NCBI GenBank assembly: GCA_031371805.1
Contig: JANMKB010000038.1
Span: 1-13,926, forward strand
DNA length: 13,926 nucleotides
Source: JAFDVL01 sp031371805
GTDB taxonomy: Bacteria > Acidobacteriota > Blastocatellia > RBC074
Reading direction: 5' to 3'
Shown here piece after piece: positions 1-7,538 of the stretch. The translations under genes and the position numbers were made by a program. Numbering within the stretch: the first letter of the stretch is position 1; each line of letters opens with the position of its first letter. Under the pieces are notes generated by a model. That model saw nothing but the letters and a program-made list of their open reading frames with translations, was not told the origin of the DNA and made no database searches.

Positions 1-546
1 GTCTTTGACAATTATTGGGCTACCCGGTTTTAGTACCTCAAATAATCTTTCCAGTAAACGGTCTCCGCCCTGTGGCGTCATGTGATGCAACAAATCCATG
101 CAATACGCCGCATTCGGTTGATAAGGAATATTGCTGCTGGCGAGATCAGCACAAATAAACTCTGCATTTTGTATTTGCAACGCTTGGGCCGCACGTTTTG
201 CTTCCTCCACGCGACGCTGGCTTAGTTCCATTCCGATGAATTTACAATCCGGTCTTTTCAGCGCCAGATAAAGAGTAAACAAACCAAACCCGCAACCAAC
301 ATCCAATACAGTTCCCTCGACGGGCAAATGTTGTTCAATAGTATCAAGCATTTCACCCGACATTATTTGAAAGCGAACGCGTGAATACCAGCGGGCAACC
401 AGTGGATACACCGCAAGAATTTGTCTGGTTATAGCATTCGATTGAGGGATTGTTTCAAATTCAATGATGTTCAGACGACCATATTTCGTAATTATAGCCT
501 TCAGCAAGGTGAGGCCGCACTGCTCCTCCAAAATTACACAATTCAT
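1..546 (-). CDS. Class I SAM-dependent methyltransferase (C-terminus beyond window)
   Basis: This reading frame is open from an ATG at 546 to the window edge, giving 182 residues with the C-terminus missing. It carries the Rossmann-type SAM-binding motif I, LDVGCGFGLF (residues 81-90). A post-I acidic residue lies in GMELS (E107), an acidic motif in ICADL (D134), and the usual late strand reads VLKPGSPIIVKD (171-182). Residues 1-70 before motif I are variable and probably form a cap or acceptor-binding part. The acceptor cannot be told from sequence; the neighbours suggest a sugar or a lipid-linked glycan. It begins 7 bases after the nucleotidyltransferase-GT2 stop, so it is very likely cotranscribed and translationally coupled. 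No good Shine-Dalgarno sequence lies at the usual distance before this ATG, so the start is likely but not certain. It is the last visible gene of the minus-strand operon. Confidence 0.85.
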   Translation of the reverse strand, partial: MNCVILEEQCGLTLLKAIITKYGRLNIIEFETIPQSNAITRQILAVYPLVARWYSRVRFQIMSGEMLDTIEQHLPVEGTVLDVGCGFGLFTLYLALKRPDCKFIGMELSQRRVEEAKRAAQALQIQNAEFICADLASSNIPYQPNAAYCMDLLHHMTPQGGDRLLERLFEVLKPGSPIIVKD

Positions 547-553
547 CTTCCGA

Positions 554-2053
554 CTACCGCAACGATTTAGTTGTCGTGACTGGCTGCCCAACTAATTCGT
601 TGAGTAGTTTGAAGTCATGTCGTCCAAACCTGTGACGGAAAATTGTACGCAGCATACGAAAAGCTGTTTGCGCAATTTTGAAGTAGCTGGCTGAATGCTT
701 TGATTCGCCGCCAATTCTAACGTGATAAGAGACCGGAACTTCGATAATACGTTTACTTACCTGCAAAACCGCAATCATCATTTCCGGTGAAAGTTCAGGA
801 CCTACACCTTTGAGCAGAGGTCTGATGCTTTGATAAGTTTCGCGCCATAACGCACGATAGGTACATCCGACATCCGTAAACCTTGGTTGTTGTTTGAGCC
901 ATAACAATTCTACGCCTTTGGCAACCAGAACATTGCCCCAGCGCAAAATCCCGCGCATGTTCGCGCCCTGCTCGACCAACTCCTGCGTGGTGCGTGTGCC
1001 AACCACCATATCCGCGTCCTTTAAGTATTCCAACAATTTTCGCAGGTCACGCGCCTTGAAGGAATGATCGGCTTCTACCACAACTAAAATATCGCCAATT
1101 GCACGATCCAGGCCATAACGGATTGTATCGCCGTAACCGGTCAGTTTCGCAGTTTCGACACGCGCACCCGCTGCGGCGGCAACTTTGGCAGTGTTGTCAC
1201 CGGAAGAATTATTGACGACTAAAACCTCGTCCACCAGGTCTTTGAAATCTTCCACCACAAATGCGATGGACTCCTCTTCGTTGTAAGCCGGAATCACCAC
1301 GCTGACTTTGCATTGTTCGAATCTTTCGGCGCGGACTTTATATTGTGCATAGTTATAATCGTCCACCGTGTTGATGTTGAAGTATTTGCCCGCGAGATAA
1401 AACGGGCGCACACAATCAGCCTGAGCAGCCAGTGTGTTAATAGCGTCAATCAATTCAATCCGCCCGGAACACGCCGAAACAGGCGTGTTTTTGATGGCTG
1501 AAAATATTTCCGGCGTGAACACAAAAGTCCCACAACCAAGTAAATTGTTTTCGATGACAGTTGGTTTCTCGATCAAAGAAGCGATGTGCCGATCATTGAG
1601 TTTCAGCGAATAATTCTTTTTGATCTGGTGCATGTCGCACGTTTGCAAAACCGCACAAATCGCCTTGGTCGTCTCATCGAATTCATCCAATAATTTTTGG
1701 TGATTGGATTGATGATATAGCTCGTCGCCGAGAATCGTCACAAATGGTTCCTGCAATACTTCTTCGGCAAGCAACATCCCTCGTGCCAGGCCAATGTCAG
1801 GATCATCGCATTTCAAGTAACGGAGTGAGACATTAAGCGAAGCTCCGCTGCCGAAGCGATTCATGATTTGCTCGCCTTCGTAACCAACGATAACAGTGAT
1901 GTCATGGATTCCCAGCTCATCACGCAGGGTTTCGATGTTGCGCTGGAGCAAAGTCTTGCCATCAATTTCGAGTAATGGTTTGGGTAAGTATTGAGTTTTC
2001 GGATAAGCACGAATCCCGCGACCAGCCGCAGGAATCAAAGCTTTGGTTATCAT
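554..2053 (-). CDS. Bifunctional sugar-nucleotidyltransferase / GT2 glycosyltransferase fusion
   Basis: This 499-residue protein has two catalytic domains. Residues 1-240 form a nucleotidyltransferase: AAGRGIRAYPKT (9-20), LPKPLLEIDGK (23-33) with the expected K25, LGDE (108-111) with the metal-binding D110, and LIEKP (160-164). This fold joins a sugar or polyol phosphate to an NTP. Residues 249-475 form a GT2 domain of the dolichyl-phosphate-mannose-synthase type: VSVVIPAYNEEE (250-261), VVNNSSGDNT (279-288), an EAD metal motif (327-329) and FTDVGCTYR (392-400). The tail after about 452 is basic and amphipathic without a clear transmembrane helix, so peripheral membrane contact is likely. 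AGGAG lies 7 bases before the ATG, a strong ribosome site. A plausible role is making an activated sugar and passing it to a lipid or glycan acceptor; the substrates are unknown. Confidence 0.88.
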   Translation of the reverse strand: MITKALIPAAGRGIRAYPKTQYLPKPLLEIDGKTLLQRNIETLRDELGIHDITVIVGYEGEQIMNRFGSGASLNVSLRYLKCDDPDIGLARGMLLAEEVLQEPFVTILGDELYHQSNHQKLLDEFDETTKAICAVLQTCDMHQIKKNYSLKLNDRHIASLIEKPTVIENNLLGCGTFVFTPEIFSAIKNTPVSACSGRIELIDAINTLAAQADCVRPFYLAGKYFNINTVDDYNYAQYKVRAERFEQCKVSVVIPAYNEEESIAFVVEDFKDLVDEVLVVNNSSGDNTAKVAAAAGARVETAKLTGYGDTIRYGLDRAIGDILVVVEADHSFKARDLRKLLEYLKDADMVVGTRTTQELVEQGANMRGILRWGNVLVAKGVELLWLKQQPRFTDVGCTYRALWRETYQSIRPLLKGVGPELSPEMMIAVLQVSKRIIEVPVSYHVRIGGESKHSASYFKIAQTAFRMLRTIFRHRFGRHDFKLLNELVGQPVTTTKSLR

Positions 2054-2131
2054 AATCGCTCCTAAAAGAATAACTTCAGTAAAGCACCGAAGTCCGGGAC
2101 AAATTCCACCAGGAGGCCGTAATCTGTGGTG

Positions 2132-3127
2132 TCAGTTTATCAGTTGGTTGTTATATCTGAGACTGGCGGGACTAAGCGTAGATAATTGCCCCGCTTGCGC
2201 GACGACCTCAGCATGCTGCTTCATAGTTACTATCTTAAATTCCGCCTTAACGTAAGCAAGTAATTGGCGCACCAGTGCAACTTTCTGTTCACCCTTCATT
2301 TGCATGCCGGGAAAGAAAGCCAACTCCTTCACATCATCGCCGCCAAGAAAATCCAGCGGATGCAAAAGAATCGAAGGTTGGACGCCCGTCAGCCTGCACA
2401 TTTGCAATGCTGTACGGAAATAAATTTTGGCGAGCACAGGGGAATAAGTGCTCGCGTACAAGATATAACTAATATGAATCGGAACTTTAAAAATTGGTAA
2501 AGTTGTAACAGGAATTTCTAATAAAGCTCCTTTTTCTAATTGCCATTTATAAGGTTTGAGGGGACGCAAACCTTCGGAAAATCTGCCAAATAACGCTTTG
2601 CGCTTTTCTTTTTCTTCGGGCGTAAGATTCGCGGTCATAAAATAATAAGCACGCGCCAGAGGACCTAAATAAGTTGGAAACGTTGAGCAGTCATATTGAT
2701 AACCACGCCGCTTCAGCACTCGCAGCAAAGGCTCTGAACAACTAAATCCAGGTCCGCGAAAACCCACTGTCCGTTGGCCTGTGACGTTTTCGATGTGTTC
2801 TTCAGCGCTGGCGATTTCCGCTTCGATTTCTGGTTCAGAATACAGATGCAGCCAGGGTTCGTGATGAAACGAATGATTGCCGATTTCGTGTTCGGCCTGG
2901 GCGATTGAGCTAATAGCCTCAGCATTTTTTTCTAACGCGGCATCCTGTCCAACGATAAAGAAAGTAATTTTCTGCTCCATCGCTTTGAAGCAATCAAGCA
3001 CACGCGGGACGACGACATCCAAATACGAGGGGAAATTTTCCCAGTCCGCATCTCCATGCGTTTTCATGTACGACCACTGATTATCGAGGTCGAGCGATAA
3101 ACTTGCGATTGGTGTATTCGTTTGCAT
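2132..3127 (-). CDS. Polysaccharide deacetylase (NodB homology, CE4-like), cytoplasmic
   Basis: This 331-residue protein has a full set of NodB-type motifs. An acidic motif SLDLDNQW spans 11-18. TFFIVGQDAA (55-64) follows, then GNHSFHHE (83-90), which fits the H-S/T-x-x-H metal site with H85 and H89. FRGPGFS (123-129) supplies the arginine motif, and LLHPLDF (254-260) the late histidine H256. Such enzymes remove N- or O-acetyl groups from sugars using a divalent metal. No signal peptide or membrane helix is visible at the N-terminus, so the substrate is probably a nucleotide- or lipid-linked sugar on the cytoplasmic side rather than finished polymer. It starts 5 bases after the FAD oxidoreductase stop, which implies translational coupling. 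Unlike the other deacetylase in this operon, its key residues look intact. Confidence 0.88.
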   Translation of the reverse strand: MQTNTPIASLSLDLDNQWSYMKTHGDADWENFPSYLDVVVPRVLDCFKAMEQKITFFIVGQDAALEKNAEAISSIAQAEHEIGNHSFHHEPWLHLYSEPEIEAEIASAEEHIENVTGQRTVGFRGPGFSCSEPLLRVLKRRGYQYDCSTFPTYLGPLARAYYFMTANLTPEEKEKRKALFGRFSEGLRPLKPYKWQLEKGALLEIPVTTLPIFKVPIHISYILYASTYSPVLAKIYFRTALQMCRLTGVQPSILLHPLDFLGGDDVKELAFFPGMQMKGEQKVALVRQLLAYVKAEFKIVTMKQHAEVVAQAGQLSTLSPASLRYNNQLIN

Positions 3128-3132
3128 TTTTG

Positions 3133-4482
3133 TTATGCCGCGTGACGAAGCGCTGGCTTATCCTTTGTCGCTAATAACAATTCAGGGATTACCTGCTCTG
3201 CCAGTTTGAGACCTTCGTTCACATTCAAAGTTCCATTGACAATGTGCGCAGAATTGACGATGAAAATTCCAGGCAGTGAAGTTTTCATCTCCGGCATCCG
3301 CTCGGAATAATTCAGCGTTGGCAGCGGAAACACATGGCGCACACGCGAAATTTTAAAAGCCATTACGTCTTCGCGTTTGATATGCGGATACATTTTTTCA
3401 AGCGCCGCGACAAATTTACTTTCAATCTCTTCATCTGAGAGCTTGAGAATCGGATCATCAGCCGCAAAATATTTCGGCAAATAAACCAGCGCATTGCCGC
3501 CAAAAGCCTGGTTATCAACCAGCGCCGACATTTCAATAACGGCGGTAAAGGGAACCCAGGTCTCAGTAATATTGGTCACGTAATATCCGGCGAGCGGTTT
3601 TTTCAATAACAGCGAAGCACAAATAATTCCCTGATATTGAATGTCATTCAGCTTTTGTTTTTCGGCGCTGCTCAACGCTGCACACACCTGCGCGGCAACA
3701 TTGCCGGGAGTCGTGAAAACAACCTGATCGTGTTCGGCCTGATGGCCATCGGCAAACTCAAGTTTGACTGTGCCGTGATTGGTTGCGAGCGCTTTGCTGA
3801 CCGCGCTATTCAGCTTCAAACTGACATTTTCCTGCTGTAAAAATTCTGCAAACCTGGCCAGAATTCGCGCATAACCTCCGGGCACATAGCCGAACATTTC
3901 TTTTTTCAGCCCCGTGCGCCGCGCTGCATACATGCGAGCAATCGTCGTCCAGATAAATGCCGCCGAAGTTTGTTTATAATTCTCACCTAATTTAGAGCGT
4001 AGCAGTGGCAACCAGATTTTTTCAAAAGTGCGTTTGCCGGATAATTTTCGGAGCCAGTCAGCAACCGGAATTTTTTCCAGCTTCTGCCAATCCTGAATCT
4101 TTGACGCGTAAAAAATCGTTGCTCCCAGACGAAATTTATCTATCAGGTTCAAAGGCGGAAACCGCAAAAACTCCAGTGAATTCGACATCGAATAAAGTTT
4201 TTCATCGGTATAAAAACCTGTGCGGGTTGGCACCCATTGCATTTCTTTTTCCAGTCCCAATTCATCCAGCAAAGACCGCAAATGTGTATCCGATAGCAGC
4301 GTGACGTGATAATGCCGATCCCAGGTGATATCACCAAGTTGCCACGCACTGGCCAGACCGCCAAACCGATCTGCGCTTTCATAAAGCGTGACCGTTTTTC
4401 CCGCCTGGGCAAGACGATGCGCCAGCGTCATCCCCAGCATTCCGCCGCCGACTATCGCCCAATTTTCTGAAGTTCCTGGCAT
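3133..4482 (-). CDS. FAD-dependent oxidoreductase (amine oxidase / protoporphyrinogen-oxidase-like)
   Basis: This is a 449-residue flavoprotein. The N-terminal dinucleotide-binding motif reads WAIVGGGMLGMTLAHRLA (8-25), then the acidic strand end VTLYES (31-36) and the FAD-contact segment DRFGGLASAW (38-47). The C-terminus has the second FAD strand GIFIVNSAHIVNGTLN (405-420) followed by a helix. This layout is that of the amine oxidase/phytoene desaturase/PPOX superfamily. Homologues occur often in polysaccharide clusters with unproven function; desaturation or oxidation of a sugar or lipid is possible. It is not a clear UDP-galactopyranose mutase. A 53-base gap separates it from the acetyltransferase upstream, and the deacetylase follows 5 bases downstream. 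No convincing Shine-Dalgarno sequence precedes the ATG. The superfamily is secure; the reaction is unknown. Confidence 0.82.
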   Translation of the reverse strand: MPGTSENWAIVGGGMLGMTLAHRLAQAGKTVTLYESADRFGGLASAWQLGDITWDRHYHVTLLSDTHLRSLLDELGLEKEMQWVPTRTGFYTDEKLYSMSNSLEFLRFPPLNLIDKFRLGATIFYASKIQDWQKLEKIPVADWLRKLSGKRTFEKIWLPLLRSKLGENYKQTSAAFIWTTIARMYAARRTGLKKEMFGYVPGGYARILARFAEFLQQENVSLKLNSAVSKALATNHGTVKLEFADGHQAEHDQVVFTTPGNVAAQVCAALSSAEKQKLNDIQYQGIICASLLLKKPLAGYYVTNITETWVPFTAVIEMSALVDNQAFGGNALVYLPKYFAADDPILKLSDEEIESKFVAALEKMYPHIKREDVMAFKISRVRHVFPLPTLNYSERMPEMKTSLPGIFIVNSAHIVNGTLNVNEGLKLAEQVIPELLLATKDKPALRHAA

Positions 4483-4535
4483 ATTTCTAAAGCAGGCAGG
4501 GAATTTCCTTTTTTCGCCTGTTTCGTAAGTTCTGT

Positions 4536-5165
4536 TTATTTTGCGTTCTCGCTTAATTCCCTGACCTGTTGCTTTGTTACTTCATAACCCAATCCGCAAA
4601 CGCTGCAATTAACCGTGATAATTTTGTCTGAATCCGGTTCTGAAAAGCGGAACAACAACTGACCGCAACGACAAACACAACCAACAGATTTTGCCGGATG
4701 CCCGATGGCCAGATGAAAACCTGGCACCGACTTTGTGACCAGCGATCCCATGCCAATCATTGCAAATCTGCCGATGACTAAATCATTGCCAATCGTACAT
4801 CCCGCGCCAATGGTGGCCCCGGCCTGCACTAAAGTCGGCAACGTATGTTCATCAGGATTGGACGATCTGAGGTGCTGCAAATCAGCCGTCGTAGCGCGCG
4901 GGAAACGATCATTCGTAAAAATCGTTCCGGCGCTAATCATCACACCATCTTCAATCGTCACGGCGTTGCAGACATAAACCATCGCATTGATTTTGACGCG
5001 ATTGCCAATGCTCACGCCGTAGGCAACGTAAGTCTTTTCACCAATAATGCACTCTGCGCCAATCGTAGTTGAATGACGAATATGAACGTTGTCCCACACG
5101 CTTGTGCCAGCGCCAATTCTGACGTTGTCTTCAATAATTGCCGTCGGATGAATACGAACATTCAT
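4536..5165 (-). CDS. Left-handed beta-helix sugar N-acetyltransferase (WbpD/QdtC-like) with C-terminal zinc-ribbon-like tail
   Basis: This 209-residue protein starts at the ATG at 5165. A longer frame to 5243 exists but would overlap the dehydrogenase by 82 bases; the chosen ATG overlaps that gene's TGA as ATGA, a standard coupled start, and begins with the family-typical MNVRIHPTAIIEDNVRIG. Hexapeptide repeats run from about residue 5 to 160. FTNDRFPR (83-90) is a hallmark of 3-amino-sugar N-acetyltransferases such as WbpD and QdtC, which use acetyl-CoA on a nucleotide-linked amino sugar. After the fold come C163, C165 and C167 (CVCRC) and C187/C190 (CSVC), which together look like a small zinc ribbon. 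It lies directly after a dehydrogenase and an aminotransferase, so it should complete an N-acetylated amino sugar. The exact sugar is inferred only. Confidence 0.87.
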   Translation of the reverse strand: MNVRIHPTAIIEDNVRIGAGTSVWDNVHIRHSTTIGAECIIGEKTYVAYGVSIGNRVKINAMVYVCNAVTIEDGVMISAGTIFTNDRFPRATTADLQHLRSSNPDEHTLPTLVQAGATIGAGCTIGNDLVIGRFAMIGMGSLVTKSVPGFHLAIGHPAKSVGCVCRCGQLLFRFSEPDSDKIITVNCSVCGLGYEVTKQQVRELSENAK

Positions 5166-6211
5166 GCAATTTTTCGCAGCTCCTGTTCCTGTGCCACCAG
5201 GCTGATATAGTTGCGATCCAGCGTCCGGCTGATTTTTGTCCACTGGCTGCGCTTTAAGGCCGCATAAGCCGCTTCAATCACTTCCACCGAAGCAATCGCA
5301 TCACACGCCGTTACCAGCAAAGCTTCTTCTCCACGAATGCCTGCACAGAAGTTAATAATATTGCTCTTGAACGCCTGGACTTTGTCATAGCCCTGACCAA
5401 AAACAATCCATTCATTGCTTGAGTTCTGGCGATATTTCGAGGACTTCCAACCGACGACGACATTGCCTTTAGTGCCATAAATATTGATGTAACTATCCAG
5501 TTCTTTATTGATGCTCCAGGACAGATCAATATGCCCCGATACGCCGCTTTCGCTCCGCACAAACATTTGCACAGTCTCTTCAACTTCGAGTCCGTGACCG
5601 CGCACACCTTCGAGGACTTGCACATCGCGGAGCGGCCCCAGAAAGTAACGCATGATGTCAATCGAATGTGTGCCGTTATCAATCAACACGCCACCACCAC
5701 TAATGGCTATTTGTGAGTTCCAGCGCGCTGACATATCAATGCGCGAAGTGAACGCATTTTCAATCAGCAGGATGTCGCCCAAAATCCCGGAACGCACAAT
5801 GCTTTTGGCCCGGACAACATCTTCGACATAACGAAACTTTGACGCCATCGTCAGCTTGACGCCGCAACGACGCGCCGTATCCATCATCAGTTCGGCGCTG
5901 CTGACATCAACGCTCAACGGTTTTTCGCACAACACATGAACTTTGCGCTGACAAAAATACATGGAGATTTCAGGGTGACTAATGGGCGGCGTACAAATAA
6001 TCACTGCATCCAGTGGCCACTCTTCCGCCAGCGCCTGATAACTGTCATAACTGCGACAACCAAGCTGCTCTCCCAGCTTCCGCGCCGCTTCGATATTCAC
6101 ATCAGCCACGCCAACCAAACGTGCGATGCGCAAATCTTTAAAGGCTTGTACATAAGCCTGCGCGATCCCACCAGCGCCCACCAAGCCAAACCTGATGACT
6201 TCTTCCGGCAT
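5162..6211 (-). CDS. Gfo/Idh/MocA-family sugar-nucleotide dehydrogenase (WbpB-like)
   Basis: This 349-residue protein has an N-terminal Rossmann domain with FGLVGAGGIAQAY (8-20), the conserved CEKPLS (95-100) holding the family's EKP lysine K97, and the active-site stretch GGGVLIDNGTHSID (172-185) that supplies D178 and H182. The C-terminal half is the usual alpha/beta oligomerisation domain. Family members oxidise or reduce a sugar hydroxyl or keto group with NAD(P). Next to an aminotransferase and a WbpD-like acetyltransferase, the best guess is oxidation of a ring hydroxyl (C3 in the WbpB case) to a keto group before transamination. An AGGAG ribosome site precedes the ATG, 15 bases after the aminotransferase stop. 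Its own TGA overlaps the acetyltransferase ATG. Family certain; substrate inferred. Confidence 0.9.
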   Translation of the reverse strand: MPEEVIRFGLVGAGGIAQAYVQAFKDLRIARLVGVADVNIEAARKLGEQLGCRSYDSYQALAEEWPLDAVIICTPPISHPEISMYFCQRKVHVLCEKPLSVDVSSAELMMDTARRCGVKLTMASKFRYVEDVVRAKSIVRSGILGDILLIENAFTSRIDMSARWNSQIAISGGGVLIDNGTHSIDIMRYFLGPLRDVQVLEGVRGHGLEVEETVQMFVRSESGVSGHIDLSWSINKELDSYINIYGTKGNVVVGWKSSKYRQNSSNEWIVFGQGYDKVQAFKSNIINFCAGIRGEEALLVTACDAIASVEVIEAAYAALKRSQWTKISRTLDRNYISLVAQEQELRKIA

Positions 6212-6226
6212 TGTCCTGCTCCTGTT

Positions 6227-7462
6227 TCAAGACGCCAATTCGCGCACTGCCTGATGGATTGAATCAGCAATGTAATTGACGTGTTCATCGGTGTAACGTT
6301 CGTTCCAGGGCAGGACGAGAATGCTTTCCAAACCTGAGAATGTGCCGGGGAATTTTGCCGGACTGTAATCCACAGCGGCGGGACTGGCCAGTGTAAAGGG
6401 CCAGCGGCTGTTACCAAATGTGCGCTGCTCAGAAAAAATCTGACATTGGAAAGCGGGCTTTTGAATGTAACGCGGCGCAGAAAAAATCCCCCGCTCTTCT
6501 TTGAGTTTTTTTGCCAAACTAACCGCGCCACCAGGAATCACATCGCCATCAACACGCAGGCAATATTTCCAGAAGCTGCTTTCGTTACCAGGCGCAACAT
6601 AAGGCGTTTCAATGCCGCGTACACCAGCTAATTTTTCGGAAAGCTGATTGGCAGTATTACGACGCTGTTGCACGGACCAGTGCAATTTGTTGAGTTGCGC
6701 CAGCGCCACCGCTCCGGTCAATTCGTTCATGCGATAATTCAGGGCGATGAAATAATGATCAGGCTGCGAATCACCATAACCAAAAGCCTTGTTGATCAGC
6801 AAAAACATGCGACGCGCCAGTGCATCATCGTTGGTCGTAACAAGGCCGCCTTCACCAGTGGTGACATGCTTCCCCTGTTGCAGGCTGAAACATCCGATGT
6901 CGCCAATCGTGCCCACATATTGCCCGTTGTATTTGCCAAGAAAAGCCTGGGCGGTATCCTCAATCACAGGAATATTACGCACTTTGGCAAGCGCCAAAAT
7001 GTCATTCATCGCACAGGGATTGCCAAACAGATGCGTCACAATTATCGCTTTGGTTTTTTCAGTCAGACACGGCTCAATAGTCTCAGCGGTCACATTCCAG
7101 GTCTTCGGATCAACATCCACAAAAACCGGAATCGCACCCTGATACAAAATCGGTGTAAGCGCTCCCATATCGGTGATCGAAGTCGTAATGATTTCATCGC
7201 CAGGTTCAGGATCAATTGCGGCAACGGCGAGATGGACGGCGGCGGAACCAGAGGTACAGGCATAAGCGTGTTTCGCGCCCAGCATTTCAGCAAAACGTTT
7301 TTCCAGTGCTTTGACAAAATTTCCTTTGGTGCTGGTGAGCGTTCCGGTGCGAATGGCTTCGGTGACTAAGGCGATTTCTTCTGCACCGAGGGTGCGACCT
7401 GAAGCATCCTGATCCGAAGGCAAAGTCAGCACCTGCATTGCTGGTAATACGGTAGTAGTCAT
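6227..7462 (-). CDS. DegT/DnrJ/EryC1/StrS-family PLP-dependent sugar aminotransferase
   Basis: This 411-residue protein has the full layout of sugar aminotransferases. TSGSAAVHLA (70-79) binds the PLP phosphate, IEDTAQAF (167-174) holds the aspartate D169 that contacts the PLP ring nitrogen, and SLQQGKHVTTGEGG (193-206) holds the Schiff-base lysine K198. NYRMNELTGA (242-251) forms the later active-site motif. These enzymes transfer an amino group, usually from glutamate, to a keto-sugar nucleotide. A dehydrogenase and an acetyltransferase follow immediately, consistent with a WbpE-like step. At 411 residues it is somewhat longer than the roughly 360-380 of WbpE-type members, so another amino sugar is possible. 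AAGGA about 10 bases before the ATG supports this start over a second ATG at codon 9. A 19-bp perfect palindrome sits just upstream. Confidence 0.9.
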   Translation of the reverse strand: MTTTVLPAMQVLTLPSDQDASGRTLGAEEIALVTEAIRTGTLTSTKGNFVKALEKRFAEMLGAKHAYACTSGSAAVHLAVAAIDPEPGDEIITTSITDMGALTPILYQGAIPVFVDVDPKTWNVTAETIEPCLTEKTKAIIVTHLFGNPCAMNDILALAKVRNIPVIEDTAQAFLGKYNGQYVGTIGDIGCFSLQQGKHVTTGEGGLVTTNDDALARRMFLLINKAFGYGDSQPDHYFIALNYRMNELTGAVALAQLNKLHWSVQQRRNTANQLSEKLAGVRGIETPYVAPGNESSFWKYCLRVDGDVIPGGAVSLAKKLKEERGIFSAPRYIQKPAFQCQIFSEQRTFGNSRWPFTLASPAAVDYSPAKFPGTFSGLESILVLPWNERYTDEHVNYIADSIHQAVRELAS

Positions 7463-7479
7463 TGGTCTTTTTCCTTGTT

Positions 7480-7498
7480 ACCGCAAATTATTTGCGGT
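7480..7498 (-). promoter_or_regulatory. Perfect 19-bp palindrome in the aminotransferase leader
   Basis: Two 9-base arms, ACCGCAAAT (7480-7488) and ATTTGCGGT (7490-7498), flank a single T. The palindrome ends 17 bases upstream of the aminotransferase ATG at 7462, next to its AAGGA ribosome site. It could be a protein-binding operator or, in RNA, a hairpin that tunes translation within the operon. A run of six T lies just beyond it on the plus strand, which resembles a terminator for that direction, but no plus-strand gene ends here. The structure is seen directly; the function is unknown. Confidence 0.4.
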
Positions 7499-7538
7499 GG
7501 CTTTTTTCGGGTACCGACGTTTACGTCAGGGAGCCTTT

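Noticed and set aside
2054..2131. Short open minus-strand tail after the deacetylase stop reading like TDYGLLVEFVPDFGALLKLFF
   Set aside because: Only about two dozen codons, preceded by stops in frame and without a start or ribosome site; it may be a gene remnant but cannot be supported.
5166..5243. 26-residue N-terminal extension of the acetyltransferase
   Set aside because: It would overlap the dehydrogenase coding end by 82 bases, and the shorter start gives an ATGA overlap and a family-typical N-terminus.
6668..7369. 233-codon plus-strand ORF opposite the aminotransferase
   Set aside because: It lies wholly antisense to a gene with all catalytic motifs and its product has a low-complexity, shadow-like composition with no recognisable domain.
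7480..7510. Intrinsic terminator on the plus strand (palindrome followed by T run)
   Set aside because: No plus-strand gene ends here; all genes around it run on the minus strand, so a leader element or operator is more sensible.
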